Positions 17,267 to 26,230 of a stretch of DNA of 64,000 bases are shown here, one piece after another; position 1 is the first letter of the stretch; each line of letters opens with the position of its first letter. The translations under genes were made by a program, and so were the position numbers. The notes beneath the pieces were generated by a model. It made no database searches. It saw only the letters and a list, made by a program, of their open reading frames with translations, and was not told the origin of the DNA. This DNA is from Streptacidiphilus jiangxiensis (GTDB taxonomy: Bacteria; Actinomycetota; Actinomycetes; Streptomycetales; Streptomycetaceae): contig NZ_FOAZ01000002.1 of NCBI RefSeq assembly GCF_900109465.1, positions 557,280-621,279 of the forward strand, given 5' to 3'.

Positions 17267-18748
17267 TCAGTCCTGGGAGACCGCCGCGGTGCTCTCACCC
17301 GTCGCCGTCAGGCCGCGGAAGCCGAAGACGCCGACCAGCGCGCCCAGCACGATCCAGACCAGCAGCGCGCCGAAGCCCCGGTGCAGGCCCTGCACGAAGG
17401 CCTCCTGCTGGCCCATGCCGTGCGCCATGAGATTGGCGGTGCGGGTCTGCAGCAGCGTCGCCGCCACCGTCAGGCCGAGCGCGCCGCCGATCTCGCTGGA
17501 GGAGTTGAGCAGCGCCGAGACGACGCCCGCGTCCTGCTCGGTGGCCTGCGAGGTGCCGACCATGGAGGCCGTGATCAGGCAGAGCACCAGACCGATGCCG
17601 AGCAGCGCGGTGACCGGCAGCAGCAGCGACCAGTAGCCGGCGTGCACCTTGGCGCCGAGCATCAGGGCCACCGTCGCGCCGAGCGCCACCGTGCCGGCCA
17701 GGTAGAGCGCCATCGGGCCGGTCCTGGCGACCAGCTTCGACGCCATCGGTGCGACCGTCATCATGGCCAGGCTGGTGGGGATGTAGGCGAGACCGGTCTG
17801 CAACGGGCTGTAGCCGAGGACGGTCTGCATGAACTGCGGCAGCAGGAAGAAGCAGGGCAGCATGACCCCGGCCGCCAGGATCTGGCCGAGGCCGGCCGTC
17901 ACCAGGCCCCGGCCGCGGAAGAGCCGCAGCGGCACCAGCGGGGCGCTGCTGCGCTGTTCGATCAGCACGAAGGCGCTGAGCAGCACCGCCGCACCAGCGA
18001 AGGAGCCGAGGGTGACAGGGTTGCTCCAGCCACGGCTGCCGATCGCGGTGATGCCGTAGACCAGCAGCAGCAGACCCGCCGTCGAGGTCAGGCCACCCGC
18101 GATGTCGGCGGGCTGCCGCGCGCCGCCACGCGCCGTGCGTCCGGGGATCAACGTGACGGCGGCGACCGCCAGCACCACGCCGATCGGGATGTTGATGTAG
18201 AAGGCCCAGCGCCAGCCGATGTCGATGATGGCACCGCCCAGCAGGGTGCCGATGCTCGCCCCGACGCCGATGACGGTGCCCCAGATGCCGAACGCCTTGG
18301 CGCGCTCGGTCGGGTTCGGGAAGCTGGTCACCATGATCGAGAGCGCGGCGGGCGCGAGGCCCGCGGCGCCGAGGCCCTGCAGGGCACGGGCGATCAGCAG
18401 CTGGTCGGTGCCGTGCGCGGTACCGGCCAGCACCGAGCCGAAGACGAACAGCGCCATGCCGGCCAGCAGCACCCGGCGGCGGCCCATCACGTCGGCCAAC
18501 CGGCCGCCCATCAGCATCAGGCCGCCGAAGAGCAGCACGTAGATGCTCATCACCCACTGCGTGTTGGCGATGGACAGCCCGATGCCGCGCTGCAACTGCG
18601 GGAGCATCACGTTCACCACGGTCGCATCGAGACCGACCATGAACTGTACGGACGCCACCACGACCAGGATCCACCAACGCCGGTTCTCGCCCTGGGCCGC
18701 AGCAGGCACCTGGGCGACGAGTGGCGCGGTCCTCTCGTCGATACTCAC
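17267..18748 (-). CDS. MFS drug exporter, DHA2 (14-TMS) family
   Basis: A 493-residue membrane protein with about 14 hydrophobic helices. Family motifs are visible: LDATVVNVMLPQLQ in helix 1, GRLADVMGRRR in the first cytoplasmic loop and QGLGAAGLAPAAL in the motif B region. Members export antibiotics by proton antiport, so it is the likely efflux or self-resistance pump for the cluster product. The GTG at 18748 is chosen because AAGGGAG lies five bases upstream; a GTG two codons earlier is possible. It forms its own transcription unit with an operator 61 bases upstream. Confidence 0.92.
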   Translation of the reverse strand: MSIDERTAPLVAQVPAAAQGENRRWWILVVVASVQFMVGLDATVVNVMLPQLQRGIGLSIANTQWVMSIYVLLFGGLMLMGGRLADVMGRRRVLLAGMALFVFGSVLAGTAHGTDQLLIARALQGLGAAGLAPAALSIMVTSFPNPTERAKAFGIWGTVIGVGASIGTLLGGAIIDIGWRWAFYINIPIGVVLAVAAVTLIPGRTARGGARQPADIAGGLTSTAGLLLLVYGITAIGSRGWSNPVTLGSFAGAAVLLSAFVLIEQRSSAPLVPLRLFRGRGLVTAGLGQILAAGVMLPCFFLLPQFMQTVLGYSPLQTGLAYIPTSLAMMTVAPMASKLVARTGPMALYLAGTVALGATVALMLGAKVHAGYWSLLLPVTALLGIGLVLCLITASMVGTSQATEQDAGVVSALLNSSSEIGGALGLTVAATLLQTRTANLMAHGMGQQEAFVQGLHRGFGALLVWIVLGALVGVFGFRGLTATGESTAAVSQD

Positions 18749-18808
18749 CTTCACTCCCTTCGCCCCGGCGCGGTGCCGACGGCTCGCGCAGGAAAGGTTC
18801 CGCGTCGC

Positions 18809-18826
18809 CCTTAAGGCGCGCTTGCG
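18809..18826 (-). promoter_or_regulatory. Putative SARP operator, MFS gene
   Basis: On the minus strand CGCAAGC and CTTAAGG start 11 bases apart, 61 bases before the MFS start. Confidence 0.6.
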
Positions 18827-18844
18827 CCGCCCCGGGCGGGATCG

Positions 18845-18862
18845 CTTAAGCGGGGCGCAGGC
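18845..18862 (+). promoter_or_regulatory. Putative SARP operator, YrdB-like gene
   Basis: On the plus strand CTTAAGC and CGCAGGC start 11 bases apart, 72 bases before the plus-strand gene. The half-sites occur in the opposite order from those at the other minus-strand units. It is 18 bases from the divergent MFS site. Confidence 0.5.
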
Positions 18863-18933
18863 GCGCGTGCGTAGCGTCGCGACCGAGTGTCGCCGTGTGG
18901 CGAACGCCGACTCCCACGCACCTGGAGGACCCC

Positions 18934-19314
18934 ATGAAGGCCACCACCCTGTCGTTCCCGATGCACACCCAGCTGATCGCGTTCGGGCTGGAGTTGGCCG
19001 CGATCGCCAGCCTCGGTGCCTGGGCCTGGCACACCACCTCGGGCACGCTGCGCATCCCCGCCACCATCGGTCTGCCGCTGCTCGCGGCGGCCGCCTGGGG
19101 GACGTTCGCCACCGCGCGGGCCCAGGTGAGCGGCACCAGCGTGGTGGAGATCCCCGGTGTGCTCAGGCTCGGCCTGGAGCTGCTGATCCTCGGCGGCGCC
19201 GCGCTCGCGCTGTTCGACATGGGCTCGAGGACGCCGGCCCTGTTCTACTCCGCGGTGCTGGTGCTGCAGCTGCTGATGACCAAGGACCGCCTGTGGTGGC
19301 TGCTCAACCACTGA
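18934..19314 (+). CDS. YrdB-like (DUF2568) small membrane protein
   Basis: A 126-residue protein with four predicted membrane helices (about 12-33, 42-61, 75-95 and 103-120). The spacing of helices and the final KDRLWWLLNH resemble the YrdB/DUF2568 family, whose function is unknown. GGAGG sits six bases before the ATG. It is followed by a strong terminator, so it may be expressed mainly alone, although the reductase gene downstream lies on the same strand. Confidence 0.75.
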   Translation: MKATTLSFPMHTQLIAFGLELAAIASLGAWAWHTTSGTLRIPATIGLPLLAAAAWGTFATARAQVSGTSVVEIPGVLRLGLELLILGGAALALFDMGSRTPALFYSAVLVLQLLMTKDRLWWLLNH

Positions 19315-19327
19315 CCCGGTCACTGCG

Positions 19328-19356
19328 AAGCCCGGCCTGCGGACAGGCCGGGCTTT
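19328..19356 (+). terminator. Intrinsic terminator-like hairpin
   Basis: AAGCCCGGCCTG pairs perfectly with CAGGCCGGGCTT around a four-base loop, followed by a T. It lies just after the YrdB-like stop codon and before the reductase gene. Confidence 0.75.
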
Positions 19357-19424
19357 AGCTTCGCCGCGGACCATCTCCTGGCCCGGAGGCTCCGGGAGAG
19401 CAACCACGGTGGAGGTGACCACGG

Positions 19425-20471
19425 GTGAACATCATGCGGATCCTCAAGGGGGGCGCGCGACGGCGCCCCCGCGGCGAGGAGTCGGCCGCCCCCGCGTCGA
19501 CGGCGCCGGTCCTCGGCGAGCTGCGGCTGATCGTGACCGCCAGGACCGAACCGGCCGCCGGTATCGCCGCGTTCGAGCTGCGCGCCGTCGACGGCAGCCC
19601 GCTTCCGGCCTGGGCGCCCGGCGCCCATGTCGAGCTGCTGCTCCCCCAGGACGGCGGCCGCACCCTGCTGCGCCAGTACTCCCTCTGCGGCGACGTGGCC
19701 GACCGGGAGCGCTGGCGCGTCGCCGTGCTCCGGGAGCCGGAGAGCCGGGGCGGCTCGGCGCTGCTGCACGAGCAGGTGGCCGTCGGTGACGTGCTGACGG
19801 CACGTGGGCCCCGCAACGACTTCCCCTTCGCGGCCGGAACCGCCCACCTGTTCGTCGCGGGGGGCATCGGCATCACGCCGCTGCTGCCCATGATCGGCGC
19901 GGCGGAGGCGGCCGGTGCCGACTGGCGGCTGCTGTACGGCGGCCGCACCCGGACGTCCATGGCCTACCTGGACGAGCTGGCAGCCTACGGCGACCGGGTG
20001 GAGCCGCGCCCGCAGGACGAGTTCGGCCTGCTGGACCTTGACGCGGCGCTCGCCGCCCTGGACGCCGGGACGTCGGTGTACTGCTGCGGCCCGGAGCCGC
20101 TGCTGGCGGCGCTGGAGGAGCGCTTCGCCGCGCTGCCGGACGCCGCGGCCCGCGGCCTCTCCCTGCACGTGGAGCGCTTCACCGCCGCCCCGCAGGAGCC
20201 CGGTGAGGAGTTCGAGGTCGAGCTCGCCCGGACCGGCAAGGTGCTGCGCATCGCGGCGGACATGTCGATCCTCGACGCGGTCGAGGAGGCCGGCGTCCCG
20301 ACCACCCCCTCCTGCCGCCAGGGCACCTGCGGCAGCTGCGAGACGCCCGTCCTGTCGGGCGAACCCGAGCACCGTGACAGCACCCTCAGCGACTCCGAGC
20401 GCGAGGCGGGCGACATCATGCTGATCTGCGTCTCCCGCTGCCGTGGCGAGCGGCTCGTGCTGGACCTCTGA
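19425..20471 (+). CDS. PDR/VanB-family flavin and 2Fe-2S reductase
   Basis: A 348-residue phthalate-dioxygenase-reductase type protein. An FMN-binding barrel carries RQYSLCG near residue 82, an NAD(P)H domain has GGIGITPLLPM near 145 and YCCGPEP near 220, and the C-terminal plant-type ferredoxin domain binds 2Fe-2S through CRQGTCGSCE and a later Cys. Such single-chain reductases pass electrons from NADH to oxygenases or P450s. It is the only dedicated electron-transfer gene in the cluster, so it may serve the three P450s. The GTG at 19425 has GGAGG about nine bases upstream; an ATG three codons later is less well placed. Confidence 0.92.
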   Translation: MNIMRILKGGARRRPRGEESAAPASTAPVLGELRLIVTARTEPAAGIAAFELRAVDGSPLPAWAPGAHVELLLPQDGGRTLLRQYSLCGDVADRERWRVAVLREPESRGGSALLHEQVAVGDVLTARGPRNDFPFAAGTAHLFVAGGIGITPLLPMIGAAEAAGADWRLLYGGRTRTSMAYLDELAAYGDRVEPRPQDEFGLLDLDAALAALDAGTSVYCCGPEPLLAALEERFAALPDAAARGLSLHVERFTAAPQEPGEEFEVELARTGKVLRIAADMSILDAVEEAGVPTTPSCRQGTCGSCETPVLSGEPEHRDSTLSDSEREAGDIMLICVSRCRGERLVLDL

Positions 20472-20485
20472 GCAGGCTCAACGAC

Positions 20486-20522
20486 GTGGGGCCCGGTCCG
20501 GAGAATCCGGACCGGGCCCCAC
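20486..20522. terminator. Bidirectional terminator between convergent genes
   Basis: A perfect 17-bp stem (starting GTGGGGCCCGG) with a three-base loop lies between the ends of the reductase (plus) and MMPL (minus) genes. Confidence 0.85.
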
Positions 20523-20532
20523 TGTCGTGCAC

Positions 20533-22746
20533 TCAGACGGCGGAGGTGGCCAGGTCCGGGTCGGCGACCGGAGCCGCCTCGGCCGCCGGCTCCTCCTCGA
20601 CGGAGCCGCCCTCGTTCACGCCGAAGCGGGCGTGGAACGCGCGCAGCGGGCCCGGGGCCCACCAGGCCGCCTTGCCGAGCAGCGCCATCAGGGCGGGGAC
20701 CAGCAGGGTGCGGACGACGGTCGCGTCGATCAGGACGGCGAAGGCCGCGCCGATGCCCAGCTCCTTGATGAAGGTGAGGTGGGAGATGCCCAGCGCGCCG
20801 ATGGCGACGACGAAGAGCAGCGCCGCGGAGGTCACGATGCCGCCGGTGCGCGAGAGGCCGACGGCCACCGCGCCGCGCTCGTCCTGGCCCTTGCCGCGGG
20901 CCTCCTTGATCCGGCCGAGCAGGAAGACGTTGTAGTCGGTGGAGAGGCCGAAGGCGAGCGCGAAGAGGATGACCGGCGAGGTCTCCTCCAGTGCGCCGGT
21001 GGCGGTGAAGTCGAGCAGGGAACCAAGGTGGCCGTGCTGGAAGACGAAGACCAGCATGCCGAACGAGGCGGCGACCGACAGGGCGTTCATCAGCAGGCCC
21101 TGGACGGCGAGCCAGACCGAGCCGGTGAACAGGAAGAGCAGCAGCATGGTCAGCGCGGCCAGCAGCAGGCCGGCGGGCAGCAGGTGGTCGCCGATGCTGG
21201 CGCGCTGCGCGAGGAAGTCGGCCGTGGCGCCGGTGAACCGGGCCGTGGTCGGCGCGGCGACACGCTCCAGCTGCTGCACCGCGGTGAGCGAACTCGCCTG
21301 CAGCGGCTGGCCGGAGAGGGCGACGTCGATCTCCTGGTGGTCGGCTCCGAGCGCGACGGGCGCGCTGACGGCACGGACACCGGACACCTGGCCGAGGCGG
21401 GTGGCGTAGTCGGCCACCGCGGAGGCGCTCGCGCCGCCGTCGAGGACGATCCGGGCGGCGGCCGGCTGCTGCGCGAACTCGGTGGAGAGCTGCTGCGCGA
21501 CCTGGCCGGAGCTGGTGGAGAGCGGCAGCACCGAGGAGTCGACGCCGGTGAACTTGATCCCCAGCATCGGCGAGGCGATGACCAGCAGCACCGCCACGCC
21601 GCCGATGGCGTAGACGACCGGACGGCGCATCACGCCGCGGGCGAGCCGCTCCCAGCGGCGCACCACGCGCTCGGCGCTCGCGGCGCGGCCGCGACCGAAG
21701 GAGAGCGCGTCGATCCGCCGGCCCAGCACGGCGAGCACCGCGGGCAGCACCAGCAGCGCGAAGAACGCGGCGGACAGCACCGTCAGGATGCCGGCGCTGC
21801 CGAGCGAGCGCAGGTAGGGCAGCGGGAAGACGAGCAGCGCGGAGAGCGCCACGGCGACGGTGAACGCGCTGAAGGCGACGGTGCGGCCGGCCGTCAGCAC
21901 GGTGCGGCGCAGCGCCGGGGCGGTGTCGGTGACGCCGCGCGCCTGGTCGGCGGCGAGCTCCTCGCGGAAGCGGGAGACGATCAGCAGGCTGAAGTCGATG
22001 CAGAGGCCGAGCCCGAGGGCGAAGATCAGGTCCATCGCGCTGGCGGAGACCGAGGTGACGGTGGTGAGCACCCGGGTCAGCGCCATCGCCAGCATCATCG
22101 CGAAGATGCCGCCGACCAGCGGGATGAACGCCGCCACCAGGCCACGGAAGACGAAGAAGAGCAGGACCAGCAGGATCGGCAGCGCGATCGTCTCGCCGAG
22201 GCCGAGGTCCTTGGTGGAGACGTCGGCGACCTGGACGTGGCCGGGGGTGGCGCCGCCGACCAGGGTGGTGCCCGCCAGCAGCGGATCGGCCGCGACGGCG
22301 GCCTGCAGCGCCTTGACGGCGTCGACGTCACCCGGCGAGGGCAGCGGGCCCAGCTCGGCGACGACGGCAGTGCTGTGGCCGTCGGTGGAGATCAGCGTGG
22401 GCATCTTGGAGTCGGCGAAGTCCAGCACCTGCTTGACCTCGGGCCGCGCCTTGAGCACCTTGACGGCCTCGGCGACGGCGGCCGGGGCGGCCGAGTCGGC
22501 AGTGAGCTTCTCGTCGGAGCGGACCAGCAGCACGTAGCCCTGCTGCGGGTCGATCCCGGTGGCGCGCTGAATGGTCTGCCGCGCGGCCACGTTGGCGCCG
22601 CTCGGGTCGTCGTAGTCGGAGGCGCCGTTGGTCAGCTTCTGCTGGAGGGAGCCGCCGACCGCGCCGGCGAGGACGAGGAGCACCAGGGCGGCGAGGAGGG
22701 CGAGTCGGCGTCGTTTGTGCATCAGCGTGGCGATTGAGGCGAACAT
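20533..22746 (-). CDS. MMPL-family (RND) transporter
   Basis: A 737-residue RND-superfamily transporter with two repeats, each made of one TM helix, a large outer domain and five more helices. The amphipathic N-terminus (MHKRRRLALLAALVLLVLAG) and the segment GLCIDFSLLIVSRFREEL, with its mirrored copy GLSTDYNVFLLGRIKEA, are typical of actinobacterial MMPL proteins, which move lipids and lipophilic metabolites across the membrane. A lipidic cluster product would suit it. It is the last gene of the FkbH unit, after a hairpin. No strong ribosome site is seen before the ATG. Confidence 0.9.
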   Translation of the reverse strand: MFASIATLMHKRRRLALLAALVLLVLAGAVGGSLQQKLTNGASDYDDPSGANVAARQTIQRATGIDPQQGYVLLVRSDEKLTADSAAPAAVAEAVKVLKARPEVKQVLDFADSKMPTLISTDGHSTAVVAELGPLPSPGDVDAVKALQAAVAADPLLAGTTLVGGATPGHVQVADVSTKDLGLGETIALPILLVLLFFVFRGLVAAFIPLVGGIFAMMLAMALTRVLTTVTSVSASAMDLIFALGLGLCIDFSLLIVSRFREELAADQARGVTDTAPALRRTVLTAGRTVAFSAFTVAVALSALLVFPLPYLRSLGSAGILTVLSAAFFALLVLPAVLAVLGRRIDALSFGRGRAASAERVVRRWERLARGVMRRPVVYAIGGVAVLLVIASPMLGIKFTGVDSSVLPLSTSSGQVAQQLSTEFAQQPAAARIVLDGGASASAVADYATRLGQVSGVRAVSAPVALGADHQEIDVALSGQPLQASSLTAVQQLERVAAPTTARFTGATADFLAQRASIGDHLLPAGLLLAALTMLLLFLFTGSVWLAVQGLLMNALSVAASFGMLVFVFQHGHLGSLLDFTATGALEETSPVILFALAFGLSTDYNVFLLGRIKEARGKGQDERGAVAVGLSRTGGIVTSAALLFVVAIGALGISHLTFIKELGIGAAFAVLIDATVVRTLLVPALMALLGKAAWWAPGPLRAFHARFGVNEGGSVEEEPAAEAAPVADPDLATSAV

Positions 22747-22806
22747 GTCATCAGTGCTTTCGTCCGAAGGCGGAGGGGGCAGCAGGTTCAGCGGGAAATG
22801 CCCGAG

Positions 22807-22844
22807 GGGCCGGGCACGGTGCGGGGGAACACCGTGCCCGGCCC
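22807..22844 (-). terminator. Hairpin between ACP and MMPL genes
   Basis: A 15-bp stem containing CGGGCACGGTG and its complement with an eight-base loop lies directly after the ACP stop codon on the minus strand. No U-run follows, so it may attenuate rather than end transcription. Confidence 0.6.
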
Positions 22845-22849
22845 AGCTC

Positions 22850-23086
22850 TCAGGCGGTCAGTACGTCGTAGATGCCGCGCAGGCTCCGCTCCGCGAGCAC
22901 GCGGCCGACCGGCACCCGCTTGCCGGTCCGCTTCTCGACGGCCGCGACCAGGCGCAGCGTCTGCAGCGAGTCCCAGGCGACGACGCGGTCGAAGTCGGAC
23001 TCCAGGTCGCTCTGGGCGAGCGGCAGGGCCAGCTCGTCACGGACGAGCTCGAGGAAGGAGTCCTCGGTCAGCACGGTCACGGTCAT
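22850..23086 (-). CDS. Acyl carrier protein, partner of FkbH (glyceryl-ACP)
   Basis: A 78-residue ACP with the pantetheine Ser in VVAWDSLQTLRLV near residue 40. It lies two bases after the FkbH stop, with its GGAGG ribosome site inside the FkbH coding end, the usual arrangement for an FkbH/ACP pair. FkbH enzymes load a C3 unit from 1,3-bisphosphoglycerate onto such ACPs. It is a paralogue of the ACP at 239-478. Confidence 0.9.
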   Translation of the reverse strand: MTVTVLTEDSFLELVRDELALPLAQSDLESDFDRVVAWDSLQTLRLVAAVEKRTGKRVPVGRVLAERSLRGIYDVLTA

Positions 23087-23088
23087 GG

Positions 23089-25032
23089 TCAGGAGCCTCC
23101 GAGGTCGGCGTCGAGGTGGACATAGGTGGGGACCTCGGGCAGCGCGGCGAGCGAGTGGGTGAAGCCGAGCTCGCCCTCCTCCGTCTCGCTGGTCTGCTCG
23201 AAGCCCAGGCTGGGCCAGAAGTCCTTGACCCGGTGGTTCTTCTTGGTGGGCCGGTAGGCCGCGGTCACCTCGGTGACGCCGAGCCCGTCGCGGGCATGGG
23301 CGAGCAGCGACGCCACCGTCGTCTGCTCGATCCCGCGCGCGAAGACGCGGCAGCTGAGGATCAGGTTGTCGATGTGCAGGCGCTCGCCCTCGCGGTGGGC
23401 GAAGAGCGCGCCGACGACGCCGTTGTCGCCGAAGCGGTCGCCCGAGCGGACCGAGAGCACCAGGTGCGCCGGGTCGTCGAGCCGGGCCCGCACCTCGGCG
23501 GGCTGGAGGCGCTCGGTGGTCAGGTTGAACTGGTTGGTGCGCAGCGTCAGCTGGGCCACCCGGGCGAGGTCGCCGTCACCGACGACCGCCACCTGGACCT
23601 TCACGCCCAGCTTGTCCAGGTACTCCTCCATCGAGCCACTGGAGTCCAGCAGGTCCTGGCGGTCCGCCTCGACCCGGTAGAGCGCGCCGCGCTCGCGGTC
23701 CTCCGCCGTCAGCTCGCGCACGTCGAACCAGCCGTCGGCCAGCAGCTTGTCGATGTGCAGGGCCGGCTCCTCGTCGAGCCGGACCACCGCGACCTCGGGC
23801 AGGCTGGAGGCGACCAGGCCGGTTTCGAACGGGGAGTCGTCGACGAAGACGAAGCTGTCGATCCCCAGGTTGAGCCGGTCGGCGATGTCCCGCAGGTTGG
23901 CGTCCTTCGGGTTCCAGTTGGCGTTGATCCGGACGAAGTCGGTGTCACGCAGCTGCATGTCCGGGTGGGTGCGCAGCACCTCCAACACCGGCTCCTGGTC
24001 GTTCTTGCTGCTGATCGCGAGCAGCACGCCCTGGGAGCCGATCTGCCGGACGATCTTCTGGAAGTTACCGAAGGCCTCGCCGCGGAAGGTGGTCGCGGCG
24101 GCGATGCCGTCCGCGCCGTCGTCCCCGAGGATGCCGTCCCACATGGTGTTGTCCAGGTCGACCACGAGGACCTTCTTGGACCGGCCCTTCAGGGTCCGGG
24201 CCAGGTGGCCGATCTCGCGGGCGTAGCGGGCCAACAGCTCCTCGCCGAGGTTGGCCTTGGCGTAGGAGGCCATCCGCGGCTCGTTCAGCGAACCGCCCTG
24301 GGCGACCAGCGGGTCCAGGTCGACGACCACGACGCGCTCGTGCCTGGCCGCCAGCTTCAGCAGCCCGGCGTTGAACTCGCGCCAGGCGACGCCGAGCGCG
24401 GCACGGGACTTGAGGTCCACCAGCTGGTGGGTGTGGTGGCGGTGCAGCGGCAGGGTGTTGAGAACCAGCGTGCCCGCGCCCTCGCGCGCCGCGAAGCGTT
24501 CGACCAGCACCGCGAGCTGGGCCAGCTTGCCGGTGGCCGCCCGCTCCAGGTCCTCGACCCGCCAGACGGGAGGCAGCTCGTCGAAGACGGCCTGGGCGTC
24601 CAGGATCACCAGCGCCAGGTCGGTGCCGGCGGTGTGCAGGTGGCTCTCGGGGTCCTGCAGCTCACGCAGGTAGCCGTCGAAGTCCCCGAGGGAGAGCCGC
24701 AGCGCGAAGCCGTGCCGGGCCAGTTCGGCGGTGAGCGGACCGGCGACCGGGCCCACCGTGGAGTGGCCGGCCACCGCGACGCTCACGACGGTGGTGTCCG
24801 GGTGGGCGGCCAGGATGTCGTCGGGGGCGACCCGGGCCAGGAACTGCCCGGCGCGGGCCAGGTCCGCGGTGCCGCTCTCCCCGGCCGCCACCTCGGCCAA
24901 CAGGCTCGGCAGCGAGGGGAACTCGGCGGCAAGGCGGCCCTCGGTGTTCAGGGCGCGGAGCCGGTCGAAGGCGGACTCCGGCTCCGGTCCGCTCGCCTCC
25001 GCACCGGGCGGGGTGGTCGCGACCGTGGTCAT
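23089..25032 (-). CDS. FkbH-like glyceryl transferase/phosphatase (HAD superfamily)
   Basis: A 647-residue protein of the long FkbH type. The N-terminal third is an SGNH-like domain. The central HAD domain starts with VVDLDNTMWDGILGDDG, with the catalytic Asp at 292 and 294, followed by ISSKND and FVDDSPFE motifs. The C-terminal part is GNAT-like (LRTNQFNLT, then LILSCRVFARGIEQ). Members take 1,3-bisphosphoglycerate, dephosphorylate it and load D-glyceryl onto an ACP for tetronates or methoxymalonyl-type units. No methyltransferase or C3-oxidising dehydrogenase for methoxymalonyl-ACP is seen, which favours a tetronate-like use. The ATG has GAGGAG nine bases upstream. Confidence 0.92.
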   Translation of the reverse strand: MTTVATTPPGAEASGPEPESAFDRLRALNTEGRLAAEFPSLPSLLAEVAAGESGTADLARAGQFLARVAPDDILAAHPDTTVVSVAVAGHSTVGPVAGPLTAELARHGFALRLSLGDFDGYLRELQDPESHLHTAGTDLALVILDAQAVFDELPPVWRVEDLERAATGKLAQLAVLVERFAAREGAGTLVLNTLPLHRHHTHQLVDLKSRAALGVAWREFNAGLLKLAARHERVVVVDLDPLVAQGGSLNEPRMASYAKANLGEELLARYAREIGHLARTLKGRSKKVLVVDLDNTMWDGILGDDGADGIAAATTFRGEAFGNFQKIVRQIGSQGVLLAISSKNDQEPVLEVLRTHPDMQLRDTDFVRINANWNPKDANLRDIADRLNLGIDSFVFVDDSPFETGLVASSLPEVAVVRLDEEPALHIDKLLADGWFDVRELTAEDRERGALYRVEADRQDLLDSSGSMEEYLDKLGVKVQVAVVGDGDLARVAQLTLRTNQFNLTTERLQPAEVRARLDDPAHLVLSVRSGDRFGDNGVVGALFAHREGERLHIDNLILSCRVFARGIEQTTVASLLAHARDGLGVTEVTAAYRPTKKNHRVKDFWPSLGFEQTSETEEGELGFTHSLAALPEVPTYVHLDADLGGS

Positions 25033-25103
25033 GGTGTCTGGTCTCCTCACTGGGCGTCTGTTCACAGGGCGTGGAATCAGGAGGCGGTGCGGGGCAGTCG
25101 GAT

Positions 25104-26207
25104 TCAGTGGTCCGGTTCGGCTGCGAGGGTCGTGGGTGCGAGGGTCGTGGATGCGGGAGGCGTGGGTGCGAGAGGCGTGGATGCGAGCAGTTGCAGCACG
25201 GCCGCGCTCCACACCACGCCCGTCCCGGCGCCGACGACGAGCACGTGGTCGCCCGCGGCGAGCGGCTCGGTGCGCACGAGGTGGTCGAGGCCGACGAACT
25301 GGTCGGCGGCGCCCATGTGGCCGAGGTCCCGGCCCCACGCGTGGAGGGTGCGTTCGGGGTCCAGGCCCAGCGGTTCCCACAGGCCCCACCGGGCCACCGG
25401 CAGGCCGAGGTTGGCGTGGACGACACGGGCGACGTCGGCGGTCTTCAGCCCGCCGGCCTCGTCCAGGGCCTGTTCCACCACGGTGCGGAGCCGGTCCGTC
25501 ATGGTGGCCATGGCCCCGCGCAGTCGCTGCTCGTCCCCGGCGAAGTGGGCCCGCTTGCGGGCGGCGAGCGAGACCGGCCGCCCGTCCGCGAAGGGCGCGG
25601 GCGTCCACTCCGTGCCCCGGTACACGGCCTCCAGCGAGGAGTCCGCGCGGGTGACCGTGCTCAGCACCCGGGCGAAGCCGCCGGAGCGGGACAGCACGAC
25701 GGCACCGGCGCCGTCCCCGAAGACCTGCTGGTCGTCCAGGGTCCAGCGGTCGACGTAGGGCAGGTGGAAGGAGTCGCCGGCGGTGACCAGCGCCGCCGGG
25801 GTGTCCGGCCTGGCCACCAGCCAGGAGGCGGCGAGTTCGAGGGCGACCAGGCCGCCCACCGAACCCTGCCGCACCTCGGCGGTGGCGGCGTGGCCGCCGA
25901 CGGAGTGCTGTTGCACGTAGGACGCGGGCGTCCACAGGTCCTGGCCCTGGTGGCCGGAGCCCGCGTGCACGACCAGCCCGAACTCCTCGGCGGCGAGGCC
26001 CGACCGGGCCACCGCGAGGCGCGCGGCGGAGGCCGCCATCACGGCCGGGCCCTCTGTCCGCGGGTCGGCCACCCGGACCGCACGGATACCGTTGGCGGCG
26101 TCCGCGTCCGCGGTGTACCGGCCGGCGGCGACGGCCTCGGCGGCCGTCTCCCGACGGTCCGGCAGACAGGCACCCAGGCCCGCCAGATACAGACTGTCCC
26201 AGCGCAC
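25104..26207 (-). CDS. Second KAS III homologue of the Ser-His-Asp acyltransferase type
   Basis: A 367-residue paralogue of the gene at 16050-17087. Ser116 (RQGSVGGLV) replaces the condensing Cys, and GHMGAADQ gives His297 and Asp302, the xHD arrangement of CerJ/DpsC-like acyltransferases; His264 is in RVVHANLG. The last 25 residues are a low-complexity Ala/Thr/Pro/Leu tail encoded by 15-bp repeats. The GTG at 26207 is chosen because GAGGAGGAGG lies about six bases upstream and the resulting VRWDSLYLAG aligns with MRWENIYVAG of the paralogue. It starts the FkbH unit, 71 bases before the FkbH gene. Confidence 0.88.
   Translation of the reverse strand: MRWDSLYLAGLGACLPDRRETAAEAVAAGRYTADADAANGIRAVRVADPRTEGPAVMAASAARLAVARSGLAAEEFGLVVHAGSGHQGQDLWTPASYVQQHSVGGHAATAEVRQGSVGGLVALELAASWLVARPDTPAALVTAGDSFHLPYVDRWTLDDQQVFGDGAGAVVLSRSGGFARVLSTVTRADSSLEAVYRGTEWTPAPFADGRPVSLAARKRAHFAGDEQRLRGAMATMTDRLRTVVEQALDEAGGLKTADVARVVHANLGLPVARWGLWEPLGLDPERTLHAWGRDLGHMGAADQFVGLDHLVRTEPLAAGDHVLVVGAGTGVVWSAAVLQLLASTPLAPTPPASTTLAPTTLAAEPDH
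25123..25182. repeat. 15-bp tandem repeat, four copies, in the KAS III-like 3' end
   Basis: Four imperfect copies of GCGAGGGTCGTGGGT encode a five-residue Ala-x-Thr-x-Leu/Pro repeat in the C-terminal tail of the KAS III homologue. Confidence 0.85.
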
Positions 26208-26230
26208 GGCCACCTCCTCCTCACAGTGCG

